This document shows positions 1 through 7,682 of a stretch of DNA of 15,727 bases, one piece after another. Numbering within the stretch: the stretch's first letter is position 1; each line of letters begins with the position of its first letter. This DNA comes from Deltaproteobacteria bacterium. Its GTDB lineage: Bacteria > SAR324 > NAC60-12. The position numbers were made by a program, and so were the translations under genes. The notes under the pieces were generated by a model. The model had not been told where the DNA came from. It was given only the letters and a program-made list of their open reading frames with translations, and searched no databases. The DNA lies in NCBI GenBank assembly GCA_002716165.1, contig PAZT01000044.1, forward strand, positions 1-15,727, in the 5' to 3' direction.

Positions 1-6
1 AACAAA

Positions 7-405
7 ATGGAAAGTACCTATAAAGCTGGGGAGGGTATTGAAATTGAACTAGAACAAGACTTGGAAAAGAGTAAAACGACTCAGGAATTCCTGAATAATT
101 TTGCTAGACTTAAATTCCTGCCCCATGGATACTGCAGTAACAGCAACACACCTTTGGATTATAATCAGGCTACTTGTCTATTTGAAGCACCTAAGGGTAC
201 CGAAAAGCACCTAAAATTAAGTAAAAATTCGATTGGGACTCCAATGCAGGTATTCAAACGGTTACTTCGCTCAATGCTATGTATGGATGATCCGAAAACA
301 CTTGCGACGATAATGAGTCCTCAAGCATTAGCAATTTTTGAGGAAGATTACATGCTTAAATCTGAAGATAGAAAAACTTTAGAAGAAGCTTTGCAAAAGA
401 CTTAA
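7..405 (+). CDS. Hypothetical protein, 132 aa, possibly 5'-partial
   Basis: I do not recognise this protein. The frame is open to the left edge of the window (two sense codons precede the ATG at 7), so the true start could lie outside and the product could be longer. It is charged and probably soluble, with no signal peptide or membrane segment. The N-terminal 30 residues are acidic and helix-prone. A middle part (about 38-60) carries cysteines at 43 and 57, and a third cysteine is at 92. The C-terminal half (about 78-130) looks helical and ends in a Lys/Glu-rich helix. The cysteine spacing matches no metal-site pattern I know. It is followed by 377 bases of very AT-rich sequence, so it is probably not in one operon with mutM. 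It is called as coding because it is a clean, compositionally protein-like ORF in an area where random frames close quickly. Confidence 0.6.
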   Translation: MESTYKAGEGIEIELEQDLEKSKTTQEFLNNFARLKFLPHGYCSNSNTPLDYNQATCLFEAPKGTEKHLKLSKNSIGTPMQVFKRLLRSMLCMDDPKTLATIMSPQALAIFEEDYMLKSEDRKTLEEALQKT

Positions 406-782
406 ATAACTTCAAAGCAAATTCCCAGTTTTTTCTCCAGATAAACCCTCATTAATTTTTTAACTAGTTTATATGATATCTAGTCTCCTAATTAGACTTT
501 CATTAAAAAATATTATTTATTTTGCTTTCTAAAGCTAAATTTTATTGAATAGTTGTATTCTTAAAATCATCCTTTGAAGTTTTTTAGAGTTCTAAAAATA
601 ATTCTATCGTAATTAATTATTTCATGTGAAGTATTTAAAAACTAATTAGTACTTGTATTTCAATATCTAAAGACATCACTGAAGAAAAAATATACCAGCC
701 AAAATCAATTTAAAATAAAAAAATTAACTATTCTCTAGCGCACCGCACAATGATAAACTAAACAACAATGAACAAATTTTAA
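406..782. other. AT-rich intergenic region upstream of mutM
   Basis: There is no ORF of protein-like composition on either strand. A small inverted repeat, AGTCT (482-486) with AGACT (494-498), lies 77 bases after the stop of the first gene. It has only a short, interrupted T stretch after it and is a poor terminator candidate. A slightly GC-richer patch lies at about 737-748. A five-codon mini-ORF (ATG AAC AAA TTT TAA, 768-782) abuts the mutM start codon exactly. No convincing sigma-70 promoter with good spacing was found. Confidence 0.5.
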
Positions 783-1601
783 ATGCCTGAATTGCCTGAA
801 GTAGAGACAGTAGTAAGGGAGTTAAATGATGAAATATGCGGCGATTCGATAACTTCTGTTGAAATTTTTCGAAGTAATCCCATAGTCCAAGGGGATCTAG
901 AAGCATTTCAGAACCAACTTATTGGCAGATCTTTTAAGTCCGTTCCCCGCCGTGCCAAGTACATAGTTTTCCATCTTATTCCCTCCGGGCACATGGTTGC
1001 CCACCTTAGAATGACAGGTAAATTTATTGTCTGCGGTTCAATAGATGTGCCTAACAAATACCACAGGGTTTGGTTCCATTTAAACAGTGGAAAGATGATG
1101 ATTTTTGACGATGTTCGGTGTTTTGGGACTTTGGAGTTTTACAAAAAATTGTCAGATTCTAAAGCATTAAACAAACTCGGTATCGAACCTTTTTCTGAAA
1201 ATTTAACAGTCAATTATTTTAAATCTAAAGTTGCTTCTTCAAAACGTGAAATAAAAAGTATTTTACTAGACCAACAAATCATTGCTGGTTTGGGGAATAT
1301 TTACGTTTCAGAAATTTTGTTTCACTCAAGAATAAGCCCAATTCGCATTACAGAAACAATCTCTCAAAAAGAATGGGCTGAAATTATAAAGTACACTAAA
1401 TCAGTTCTTAAGGACGCAATAGAAAATAACGGTACTACAATTTCAGATTTCCGTAGGGTTGATGATAAAACAGGTAAATTTCAGCAATTTCTACAAGTGT
1501 ATGATAAAAAAGATCAACCTTGTACTAATTGTGGAATTCTTATTCAGAGAATTATACAGCATCAAAGAAGCACTTTTTTTTGTCCTGAATGTCAGCATTA
1601 A
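783..1601 (+). CDS. mutM: Formamidopyrimidine-DNA glycosylase (Fpg/MutM)
   Basis: This is a bifunctional DNA glycosylase/AP lyase that removes 8-oxoguanine and other oxidised purines in base-excision repair. The protein starts MPELPEVET. After Met removal the N-terminal Pro is the family's catalytic nucleophile, and the next Glu is the general acid. The conserved Lys of RRAKY is at 59, HLRMTG at 74-79 includes the intercalating Met, and VRCFG at 111-115 corresponds to the Arg/Phe void-filling loop. The helix-two-turn-helix segment GLGNIYVSE is at 169-177. The C-terminal zinc finger has Cys 247, 250, 267 and 270, with the conserved Arg at 262. Its 272 aa match the usual family size, and all key residues are present. 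There is no Shine-Dalgarno sequence before the ATG. The start is nevertheless certain, because the Pro must follow Met. The gene is 9 bases from the next one. Confidence 0.98.
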   Translation: MPELPEVETVVRELNDEICGDSITSVEIFRSNPIVQGDLEAFQNQLIGRSFKSVPRRAKYIVFHLIPSGHMVAHLRMTGKFIVCGSIDVPNKYHRVWFHLNSGKMMIFDDVRCFGTLEFYKKLSDSKALNKLGIEPFSENLTVNYFKSKVASSKREIKSILLDQQIIAGLGNIYVSEILFHSRISPIRITETISQKEWAEIIKYTKSVLKDAIENNGTTISDFRRVDDKTGKFQQFLQVYDKKDQPCTNCGILIQRIIQHQRSTFFCPECQH

Positions 1602-1610
1602 TTAATTAAT

Positions 1611-2507
1611 ATGAAACTCTTTTTTAAGATATTTTCAGTTCTTTTTTTGGTATGCTTCCCTTCATTAACTATATCTGGAAATTCTCAGAACATAATCCTA
1701 ACTGGTTCACAGAAAACAGGATCTTATATCTTCGTCAAAGAGTTAGCTAGAATTTGGGAAAATTCCGTAAAAGACCGTAAGGAAGATTTAGTCCCCAGTC
1801 CTGAAACCTCACTCGTAACGCGTTTAAGAAAACTTGAAAATAACAGAGTCACTGGAGTAATTATTGACGCTGAAACAGCTTACCTTGAGTTAGAAAAATT
1901 TCCTGGACTTCAAGTCCTGTCAATTTTGTGGTCAAACTGGCTGATTGTTCTCGGAAAAGTCTTAGGATCAAATCTAAACCTTTCGGTGACAAAAACTATG
2001 CTTGTACACGAAAATTCTTTGTATTTTGCCAGAGCTTGGAACAGTCTTGTTCCCGAAACAAATTTCAACTGGTTCAATTCGAACAAACTGCCAGTTTTGT
2101 CAGAAGGATTTCCTGAAGATAACCTTATTTTCACAGCTCCAGTTCCTTTAAAAGAAATCAATTATTTGCTTGACCAGTTCCCTGGGATTAAACTACTTTC
2201 TCTTGATGAAAGGTTAGTTAAGACTTTGCGTTCAAAATTCAACTGGCTTGTTCCTAAAAAATTTCCAGCAAATATTTTCCTGTATCATTCTAAACCCATA
2301 CAAAGTGTAATTTGGCACCCAGTCATGGTTGTCCGTAAAGATTTTCCAATCTCGAAGGCAACAAAATTACTTCAGCTAATTTATGCCCAAAGAAATTCTC
2401 TGATACCACATCCTTTGTTTCATAATTTAAAACCCACTGACAACCTACCTTATCAGAAAATTTATGCTTTCCATCCTGCATTAAAATCAATATTAAAATT
2501 GAAATGA
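1611..2507 (+). CDS. TAXI-family (TRAP-associated) solute-binding protein, divergent
   Basis: This is probably a periplasmic substrate-binding protein of the TAXI/NMT1-like family, which normally feeds a fused TRAP transporter. A hydrophobic, Lys-started signal peptide covers about residues 1-24. The mature N-terminus reads LTGSQKTGSYIF (30-41), in the place of the family's Gly-rich G-T-G-G-T-Y-Y motif. The C-terminal lobe (about 193-292) follows the family pattern best: LLSLDERL, a FxWLVPKKFPANIF segment, a WHPVMVVRKDFP strand-turn segment (235-246), and a final FHPALKS in the place of the usual lHPGAxxF. No TRAP membrane subunit is nearby. Its stop overlaps the rsmH start (ATGA, 2504-2507), which implies translational coupling. 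The family call is by eye and the substrate is unknown. Divergence from the Gly-rich loop leaves open a non-transport role. Confidence 0.72.
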   Translation: MKLFFKIFSVLFLVCFPSLTISGNSQNIILTGSQKTGSYIFVKELARIWENSVKDRKEDLVPSPETSLVTRLRKLENNRVTGVIIDAETAYLELEKFPGLQVLSILWSNWLIVLGKVLGSNLNLSVTKTMLVHENSLYFARAWNSLVPETNFNWFNSNKLPVLSEGFPEDNLIFTAPVPLKEINYLLDQFPGIKLLSLDERLVKTLRSKFNWLVPKKFPANIFLYHSKPIQSVIWHPVMVVRKDFPISKATKLLQLIYAQRNSLIPHPLFHNLKPTDNLPYQKIYAFHPALKSILKLK

Positions 2508-3442
2508 AACCATACTTCCACCATATTTCTGTTTTGAAAAAAGAAGTTGTTGATTATGCACCTCCGTCTACGCAAACAATTTTGGACTGCACTTTGGGAG
2601 GAGGTGGACACAGTCATAGCCTTCTTGATAATAATTCAAATGCATTTTTGTATGGTATTGATAGAGATTCTTTTGCAGTAAAAGCAGCCGACCGTAGATT
2701 AAAACATTTCAATAATCAAACTCGTCTAGCTCATGCCAGTTTTTCTGAACTGCCCATCTTGATTAAAAAATGGGGTTATCCCTGTTTTGATTATATTATT
2801 GCAGATATTGGTGTTTCATCTGAACATCTTACTTGTCCTGAAAGGGGGTTTTCATTCTTATACGAAGGACCGCTGGATATGAGAATGGACCCGAAACGTC
2901 AGAATCTCACTGCTGGAAATATAATCAATAATGCTAATGAGCATGAACTTATGAGAATTCTTCGCAATTTTGGTGAGGAACGTTATGCACGCAAAATAGT
3001 AAGCAAAATACTATCAGAACGAAGTAAAAAACAATTTAGAACTACATTAGAACTTGCAGAACTGGTAAATATTGTCATTCCAAATAAAATGAAGAAGAGG
3101 GGGTTTAATCCTGCTACAAAGACTTTCCAAGCACTTAGAATTGCAGTGAACAATGAATTACAGGAGCTAAGTTATTTGCTTGAATATTCCCCTTCATTTC
3201 TAAAACATTCAGGAAGATTGGCTATAATTTCTTTCCACTCTCTTGAAGATCGGATGGTGAAGCAAAAGTTTCGCAACTGGGAAAATCCCTGTGTTTGCCC
3301 AACTGAACTCCCTTACTGTGTCTGCGGAGGAATACCCTTAGGAAAAGTTATCACAAGGCGTCAGGTAAAAGCTTCAAAAGAAGAAATATCAAAAAACCCA
3401 AGAAGTAGAAGTGCAAGCTTAAGGGTATTTGCAAAAAATTAA
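2504..3442 (+). CDS. rsmH: 16S rRNA (cytosine-1402-N4)-methyltransferase RsmH (MraW)
   Basis: This SAM-dependent enzyme makes the N4 methyl of m4Cm1402 in the decoding centre of 16S rRNA. The family signatures are all visible. HHISVLKKEVV is at 6-16, the SAM-binding DCTLGGGGHS at 28-37, GIDRD at 51-55 and DIGVSS at 101-106. GPLDMRMD is at 122-129, NPATKTFQALRIAVN at 202-216 (commonly HPAT, here Asn), SFHSLEDRMVK at 243-253, and the C-terminal NPRSRSASLRVF from 298. A small Cys cluster (263, 265, 272, 274) matches the PPCxCPxxLPxCxCG insertion common in RsmH. At 312 aa it is full length. In many bacteria this gene heads the dcw cell-division cluster. Here it is instead coupled to a TAXI-like gene and followed 2 bases later by ybeY, with no dcw gene in view. 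Confidence 0.97.
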   Translation: MKPYFHHISVLKKEVVDYAPPSTQTILDCTLGGGGHSHSLLDNNSNAFLYGIDRDSFAVKAADRRLKHFNNQTRLAHASFSELPILIKKWGYPCFDYIIADIGVSSEHLTCPERGFSFLYEGPLDMRMDPKRQNLTAGNIINNANEHELMRILRNFGEERYARKIVSKILSERSKKQFRTTLELAELVNIVIPNKMKKRGFNPATKTFQALRIAVNNELQELSYLLEYSPSFLKHSGRLAIISFHSLEDRMVKQKFRNWENPCVCPTELPYCVCGGIPLGKVITRRQVKASKEEISKNPRSRSASLRVFAKN

Positions 3443-3444
3443 AG

Positions 3445-3918
3445 ATGATTCAAATAAGATGCGATTTAGGCTTTGAGGCCCTCATAAATGAAAAAAGAAT
3501 CAAAAGTATTTTAAAAAATTTTCTTGATCGTTTATTCGACAGTCAGAGTGGAATATCTGTTTTAATTTCAAATGATGCAGAAGTACAAAAACTAAACAAA
3601 AAATTTCGAAAAAAGGATTATCCAACTGATATTTTATCGTGGACCTATATAGCTGAAGAAGAAAAAATAGAAGGGACTAGGCTGAAAGCATTTCAGAAAG
3701 AAAATATTGTAGGAGAAATTGCAATTTCAGCTGAACATGTACTAAAACAAGCTTCTGAAAACGGCTGGGATTTTGAAACAGAACTCATTCGCCTTCTTGC
3801 ACATGGTTGTTCACACATTGCAGGATGGGATCATGAGGGGTCTAAGAAGCAAGAGAGTGAAATGCTTGAATTGGAAATTCAACTTTTGAAGGGTGTTGGT
3901 CTTAAAAATATTTATTAG
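3445..3918 (+). CDS. ybeY: Endoribonuclease YbeY (rRNA maturation factor)
   Basis: YbeY is a zinc-dependent single-strand endoribonuclease needed for 16S rRNA 3'-end maturation and ribosome quality control. The zinc-binding motif HGCSHIAGWDHE begins at residue 120 (His 120, 124 and 130) and fits the UPF0054 signature HGxLHLxGYDH with conservative changes. The upstream NKKFRKKDYPTDILSW (51-66) matches the conserved N-x-x-Y-R-x-x-x-x-P-T-D-V-L-S-F segment. At 157 aa it has the normal length. The ATG lies 2 bases after the rsmH stop, so the two rRNA-acting genes are almost certainly co-transcribed. A possible weak terminator follows directly. Confidence 0.96.
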   Translation: MIQIRCDLGFEALINEKRIKSILKNFLDRLFDSQSGISVLISNDAEVQKLNKKFRKKDYPTDILSWTYIAEEEKIEGTRLKAFQKENIVGEIAISAEHVLKQASENGWDFETELIRLLAHGCSHIAGWDHEGSKKQESEMLELEIQLLKGVGLKNIY

Positions 3919-3959
3919 ATACTTTTAACTTAGCCAAAATTTCAAGCAAGTATTTTTTT
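3919..3959 (+). terminator. Candidate weak rho-independent terminator after ybeY
   Basis: ATACTT (3919-3924) pairs with AAGTAT (3948-3953). A small inner CTT/AAG pairing is also possible, and the right arm runs into seven T residues (3953-3959). The stem is AT-rich and the loop long, so it would be weak. Its position right after the ybeY stop, and the 116-base AT-rich gap to lipA, fit the end of the mutM-ybeY transcript. Confidence 0.35.
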
Positions 3960-4075
3960 GAGATTTAAATTTAAATTAACTTATTTTAAACACAGATGAT
4001 GAATAGATTTTATTTAAGAGTGTTTAAATTTATCATTCCATGTTACCTTAAATCTTATTTAATCAATAGGTACTT

Positions 4076-4975
4076 ATGAGAACTGCCCCTGTAAAGCAGC
4101 CCGCAAAAAAACCTCCTTGGCTGAAAGTTCCCTTTCCGGGAGGTGAACATTATTCGTGGATTAAGAATCAATCTTCAAGATTGAATTTAAGTACGGTCTG
4201 CGAGGAGGCAAATTGCCCTAATATTGGTGAGTGCTGGAACAGTGGAACCGCCACTTTTATGTTGATGGGTGATACCTGTACACGAGGATGCCGCTTCTGT
4301 GCAGTTAAATCCGCTAAGTACCCCTCTGCGTTGGATACCGATGAACCTTCCAAGCTAGCAGGCACAATTCAAAAAATGGATTTAAATTACGTGGTTCTTA
4401 CCACTGTAAACCGAGACGATCTTAAAGATCAGGGTGCCTCCCACATTGCACGATGCATAAAAGCAACCCAAAGATCGTCACCTAGATTGTTAATTGAAAT
4501 ACTAATGCCAGATTTTCGTGGTAAGAATGAATTATTGAAGAAAATTATTGATGCCTCGCCTTCGGTTATGGCTCATAATCTTGAAACAGTTCGCAGACTC
4601 ACATCTAAAGTCAGGGATTATCGTGCTGATTATGACCAATCACTTGAAGTTTTACGGTTCCTCAAGACTAATTGTCCAAAAGGGTATACCAAGTCTTCTT
4701 TGATGCTTGGACTGGGGGAAACCCGTAATGAAATAATAACGGCGATGGAGGATCTGCGTGATGCAGGAGTTGATTTCCTTACAATCGGTCAATATCTTCA
4801 GCCTACAAGTAAACACTTGAAAGTCATTAAATTCATTCATCCTGAAGAATTCAAAGAGCTTAGTCATATCGGAGAAAAAATGGGTTTCGACTATGTAGCC
4901 TCTGGACCGCTGGTAAGAAGTTCATATAAATCAGCAGAGTTTTACATCGAAAGAAAGATCCGGGGAACTGAATGA
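4076..4975 (+). CDS. lipA: Lipoyl synthase LipA (radical SAM)
   Basis: LipA inserts the two sulfur atoms at C6 and C8 of protein-bound octanoyl groups to give lipoyl cofactors for pyruvate and 2-oxoglutarate dehydrogenases and the glycine cleavage system. Both Fe-S sites are intact. The auxiliary cluster has Cys 42, 47 and 53 (C-x4-C-x5-C in CEEANCPNIGEC). The radical-SAM cluster has Cys 68, 72 and 75 (C-x3-C-x2-C in CTRGCRFC). The C-terminal RSSY motif with the Ser cluster ligand starts at 281. The usual TSVDRDDL is TTVNRDDL here (109-116). At 299 aa it is full length. AGG (in ATAGGT) a few bases before the ATG is a plausible ribosome binding site, which most genes in this window lack. The stop overlaps the aroA start by 4 bases. 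No lipB is in the window. Confidence 0.97.
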   Translation: MRTAPVKQPAKKPPWLKVPFPGGEHYSWIKNQSSRLNLSTVCEEANCPNIGECWNSGTATFMLMGDTCTRGCRFCAVKSAKYPSALDTDEPSKLAGTIQKMDLNYVVLTTVNRDDLKDQGASHIARCIKATQRSSPRLLIEILMPDFRGKNELLKKIIDASPSVMAHNLETVRRLTSKVRDYRADYDQSLEVLRFLKTNCPKGYTKSSLMLGLGETRNEIITAMEDLRDAGVDFLTIGQYLQPTSKHLKVIKFIHPEEFKELSHIGEKMGFDYVASGPLVRSSYKSAEFYIERKIRGTE

Positions 4976-6255
4976 GACTGCAGGATAAACTCACTCTGTC
5001 TCCAATAAAAAATATTTCTGGGACTTTTGATCTTCCAGGATCAAAGAGCATCTCCAACCGTATTCTGCTTCTGAGTATGCTTGCTAAGGGCAATACTGTA
5101 ATTAATAATTTGTTGGATAGCGACGACACTCGCAGGATGATAGAAGCACTTAACACACTAAGAGTTAGTTTTCTAGTGGAACGCAATCAAAACAGGATCT
5201 CTGTTTGTGGAACATCCGGAACAATACCAGTTAAAGAAGCAACTTTGATGTTAGGCAATGCCGGTACTGCTATACGTCCTTTGACAGCTGCATTAACCAT
5301 AGGTAAGGGACGATTTATTCTGGATGGTGTTAAACGTATGCGTGAAAGACCAATCATAGACCTAGTAAACGGACTCAATCAGCTTGGTGCAGAAGTCCGG
5401 TGCATCCAAGGCACGGATTCACCTCCAGTTGAAGTGATTGCCAACGGATTACCCGGTGGAAATACTCGCCTCAACGGAGCTATTAGCAGCCAATACCTGA
5501 GTGCCATTTTAATGGTTGCTCCTTATGCCAAAAAAGAGGTCCAGATCGAAATCACAGACAAACTTGTTTCTGTACCTTATGTGGAAATGACTCTTCAATT
5601 GATGATGCGCTTCGGTGTTTCCGTGGAGAATAAAAAATATAAGTATTTCCGTGTCCCCAGAATACCATACAAATCGCCCGGTAATATTTACGTTGAAGGT
5701 GATGCATCTTCAGCATCTTATTTTTTAGCAGGTGCAGCAATAACTGGTGGTTCTGTTACTGTCAAGGGTTGTGGTACTGAAAGCATACAAGGAGACTCAC
5801 GATTCGCTGAGGTGCTAGAAAAAATGGGTGCAAATGTTAATTGGGGTGAAAGTGAAATTTCTGTCAGTGGATCATCACTTAATGGTATTGACGTAGACAT
5901 GAATAGGATGCCAGATGCAGCCATGACATTGGCAGTAACCGCACTCTTTGCTTCCGGGAAAACCACTATACGAAACATCCATAACTGGAGGGTAAAAGAA
6001 ACAGAAAGGATAAAAGCTGTTTCAACTGAACTTCGAAAGCTGGGCGCAGAAGTTAAGGAAGGAGAAGACTACTTGATTATATATCCACCGAAAAAAATTC
6101 AGAATTCAGAAATAGACACTTATAAAGACCACAGGATGGCGATGGCTTTTTCGCTTGCTGCATGTGGAGATAATTCAGTAACAATTAATGATCCAGGATG
6201 TGTTAGTAAAACATTTCCCGAATATTTTGAGGTTTTTTCAGGTTTATGTTCTTAA
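4972..6255 (+). CDS. aroA: 3-phosphoshikimate 1-carboxyvinyltransferase (EPSP synthase)
   Basis: AroA transfers the enolpyruvyl group of PEP to shikimate-3-phosphate, the sixth step of the shikimate pathway to chorismate and aromatic amino acids. Visible signatures are LPGSKSISNR at 21-30 (PEP/S3P lysine), LGNAGTAIRPL at 94-104, and RMRERPI at 122-128. Further along are SSQYLSA at 172-178, the catalytic Asp in MPDAAMT at 313-319, RVKETERI from 340 and KDHRMAMA at 385-392. SKTFPEYFE follows from 412. The GNAGTAIRP loop with its Pro is the class I type. At 427 aa it is the normal length with no missing catalytic residue. It shares an ATGA overlap with lipA, so translation is coupled although the pathways are unrelated. 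It is the last gene of the left plus-strand block. Confidence 0.98.
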   Translation: MRLQDKLTLSPIKNISGTFDLPGSKSISNRILLLSMLAKGNTVINNLLDSDDTRRMIEALNTLRVSFLVERNQNRISVCGTSGTIPVKEATLMLGNAGTAIRPLTAALTIGKGRFILDGVKRMRERPIIDLVNGLNQLGAEVRCIQGTDSPPVEVIANGLPGGNTRLNGAISSQYLSAILMVAPYAKKEVQIEITDKLVSVPYVEMTLQLMMRFGVSVENKKYKYFRVPRIPYKSPGNIYVEGDASSASYFLAGAAITGGSVTVKGCGTESIQGDSRFAEVLEKMGANVNWGESEISVSGSSLNGIDVDMNRMPDAAMTLAVTALFASGKTTIRNIHNWRVKETERIKAVSTELRKLGAEVKEGEDYLIIYPPKKIQNSEIDTYKDHRMAMAFSLAACGDNSVTINDPGCVSKTFPEYFEVFSGLCS

Positions 6256-6584
6256 AACTCAATCAATTATTAAAATTCTTCAGGTGCAAATAAGTCCTCA
6301 TTTTTGAACTATTAGTCCTCTTTAATAAACATTAAAACTAGACTGATTCGCATATATTTTCTGAAAGTAATCCAGATTAAAACACTCGCTAAATCATCTA
6401 CTTAACTATTTTAGTATGCAGAGTTTTTTCTTTAGGCACGAAGATATTATCCCTTGAATTGTCAGTTTATATTTACCCTTCTATATTTTTCTAAAAGGGA
6501 ACTAAAATATTAAATAGTTAAAGCAGAATAAAGAAAGGGGCCCTATTACAAAAAACTTCCATTCTACAATACTTATCGCTAAAT
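6256..6584. other. Intergenic region between convergent aroA and lipoprotein gene
   Basis: This stretch is AT-rich and I see no gene in it. CCCTT (6476-6480) and AAGGG (6495-6499) form a short inverted repeat. Neither strand has a good T-run after it, so it is at best a weak bidirectional terminator. A GC patch with a GGGCCC palindrome lies at about 6537-6543. No classical rho-independent terminator is obvious for aroA. Confidence 0.45.
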
Positions 6585-7235
6585 TTAGAATGTGATCCCT
6601 ATACCCAATTGTACCTGGGAAGTCGTTAAATTTATTTTAGTATCTTTATAGCTAACGTCTTTTCCGGTTGCAGGATATTTACCCATGTGTGAAGGAATAT
6701 TGCTATCATAAAATTCTGTCTTAATAAAGTTTACACGATAGCCAACCAGTGTTTCAAAACCAAACCCATGATGACCAAGCATGAAAAATAATGAATGTCC
6801 TACTGGATCACTTTTCACCCAAAGCTGATCTTTTCCTTCATCAGTATATTCCAAATACCTTTCATGCTCTAAACCTGAAAGAACTCCAGCACCCCACATA
6901 AATGAGTAGTTTTCTCCTAAGCTAAAAGCCAAATCATAGAAATTTGTTTTAAGAGTTGTTGTCTCCTTAAGATTTGTGCCTGTTTTTTCAAATTTGGTAG
7001 TAACTGTGCTATATCCTAATCCGATACTTTTTAATAGAAAATATAAACTCCCTCCGTTTGACGTATTAGTATATGAAGACGAAGAAGATTCTTTTGTATC
7101 AGTTAAAATAGAATGATCCTTTTCAGTCTCAACGACAGGTGTCAGAATGCGTAAACGAATTAAATCAGATCGGCCACAGGCACTTAACAATGCTGTAGAA
7201 AAAATTATAAGGAGTGATCGGCAAAAAACTTTCAT
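6585..7235 (-). CDS. Putative outer-membrane lipoprotein, small beta-rich protein, 216 aa
   Basis: This is a probable secreted lipoprotein of unknown function. The N-terminus is a classical type II signal peptide: MK-x2-CR, a hydrophobic stretch to about 17, and lipobox LLSAC with the lipidated Cys at 20. Residues 40-62 are a Ser/Thr/Asn-rich linker. The rest alternates polar and hydrophobic residues with many Gly and aromatic residues. It ends LGIGITF, with a C-terminal Phe of the kind seen on outer-membrane beta-barrels. About 150 residues would suit a small barrel of eight or so strands, but no named family is recognised. An in-frame TTG lies one codon upstream. I chose the ATG at 7235, which gives the better signal peptide start. 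It is downstream of leuCD on the same strand but separated by 447 bases, so it is probably a separate transcription unit. Confidence 0.8.
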   Translation of the reverse strand: MKVFCRSLLIIFSTALLSACGRSDLIRLRILTPVVETEKDHSILTDTKESSSSSYTNTSNGGSLYFLLKSIGLGYSTVTTKFEKTGTNLKETTTLKTNFYDLAFSLGENYSFMWGAGVLSGLEHERYLEYTDEGKDQLWVKSDPVGHSLFFMLGHHGFGFETLVGYRVNFIKTEFYDSNIPSHMGKYPATGKDVSYKDTKINLTTSQVQLGIGITF

Positions 7236-7323
7236 CAAATACTAAGTTTACTTATAAAAAATTCTGAGAACAAATATAGATATATAGATACATGCAATTA
7301 CAGGGATTTTTTAACTTTTTCAT

Positions 7324-7397
7324 GATAATTTGATCTTTTTTTTAAGGAATTTTTTGCTGTCGATGTACTAAATATGATCTTCATACATCAAATTATC
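7324..7397. repeat. Nested inverted repeats in an intergenic region
   Basis: GATAATTTGAT at 7324-7334 is repeated exactly as its reverse complement at 7387-7397. Inside, GATGTA (7362-7367) pairs with TACATC (7384-7389), which shares bases with the outer right arm, so the two pairings are alternatives. The arms are AT-rich and 52 bases apart. This may be chance in a very AT-rich region. Confidence 0.35.
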
Positions 7398-7542
7398 TAC
7401 TCTAGCAAATGCAAAAAATATAAGCAGAAGCAGGCAGGATGTGCTACTTAGAAGGGGGTTCACCTAATACCTAAAAAAACAAAAATCTATAATATTATAA
7501 ATATGAACGCTAGTAAAATAATTAGAAGATAATATGATATAG

Positions 7543-7570
7543 TGTTTCGCAAATGTTAACGAACCTTTTT
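7543..7570 (+). terminator. Terminator-like hairpin in the lipoprotein-leuD gap
   Basis: GTTTCG (7543-7548) can pair with CGAAC (7560-7564) through one bulged T, closing a loop of about 11 bases, followed by five T residues (7566-7570). No plus-strand gene upstream is known to need it. It may be chance, or may end an unannotated short transcript. Confidence 0.2.
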
Positions 7571-7682
7571 ATTGTGCCTATCATTTTATCAGCAAGGAAC
7601 ACATGTTGTTTTTATAAAAAATTTAAAGTGAAAAAGAGTTATCAATAAACTGAAAAATTTTGGACAAATATTCAGAAACAAA

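Larger units (their letters stand above)
7236..7682. other. AT-rich intergenic region between the lipoprotein gene and leuD
   Basis: There is no convincing gene on either strand. It contains an exact 11-base inverted repeat (7324-7334 with 7387-7397) enclosing a second one, GATGTA/TACATC (7362-7367 with 7384-7389). A GC-richer patch lies at about 7423-7465. A hairpin with a T-run sits at 7543-7570. The promoter of the minus-strand lipoprotein must lie here, but no well-spaced -35/-10 pair stands out. Confidence 0.45.

Noticed and set aside
4860..5186. 108-codon minus-strand ORF across the lipA-aroA junction
   Set aside because: It is opposite two certain genes and has no protein-like features.
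7423..7471. tRNA-like GGGTTCACC string in the lipoprotein-leuD gap
   Set aside because: No acceptor, D or anticodon stems can be drawn around it, so it is not a tRNA.
7624..7639. 16-base sequence also present at 14381-14396
   Set aside because: The match is A-rich and short. One such repeat in a 16-kb AT-rich window is plausible by chance, and nothing flanks it that would suggest a mobile element.
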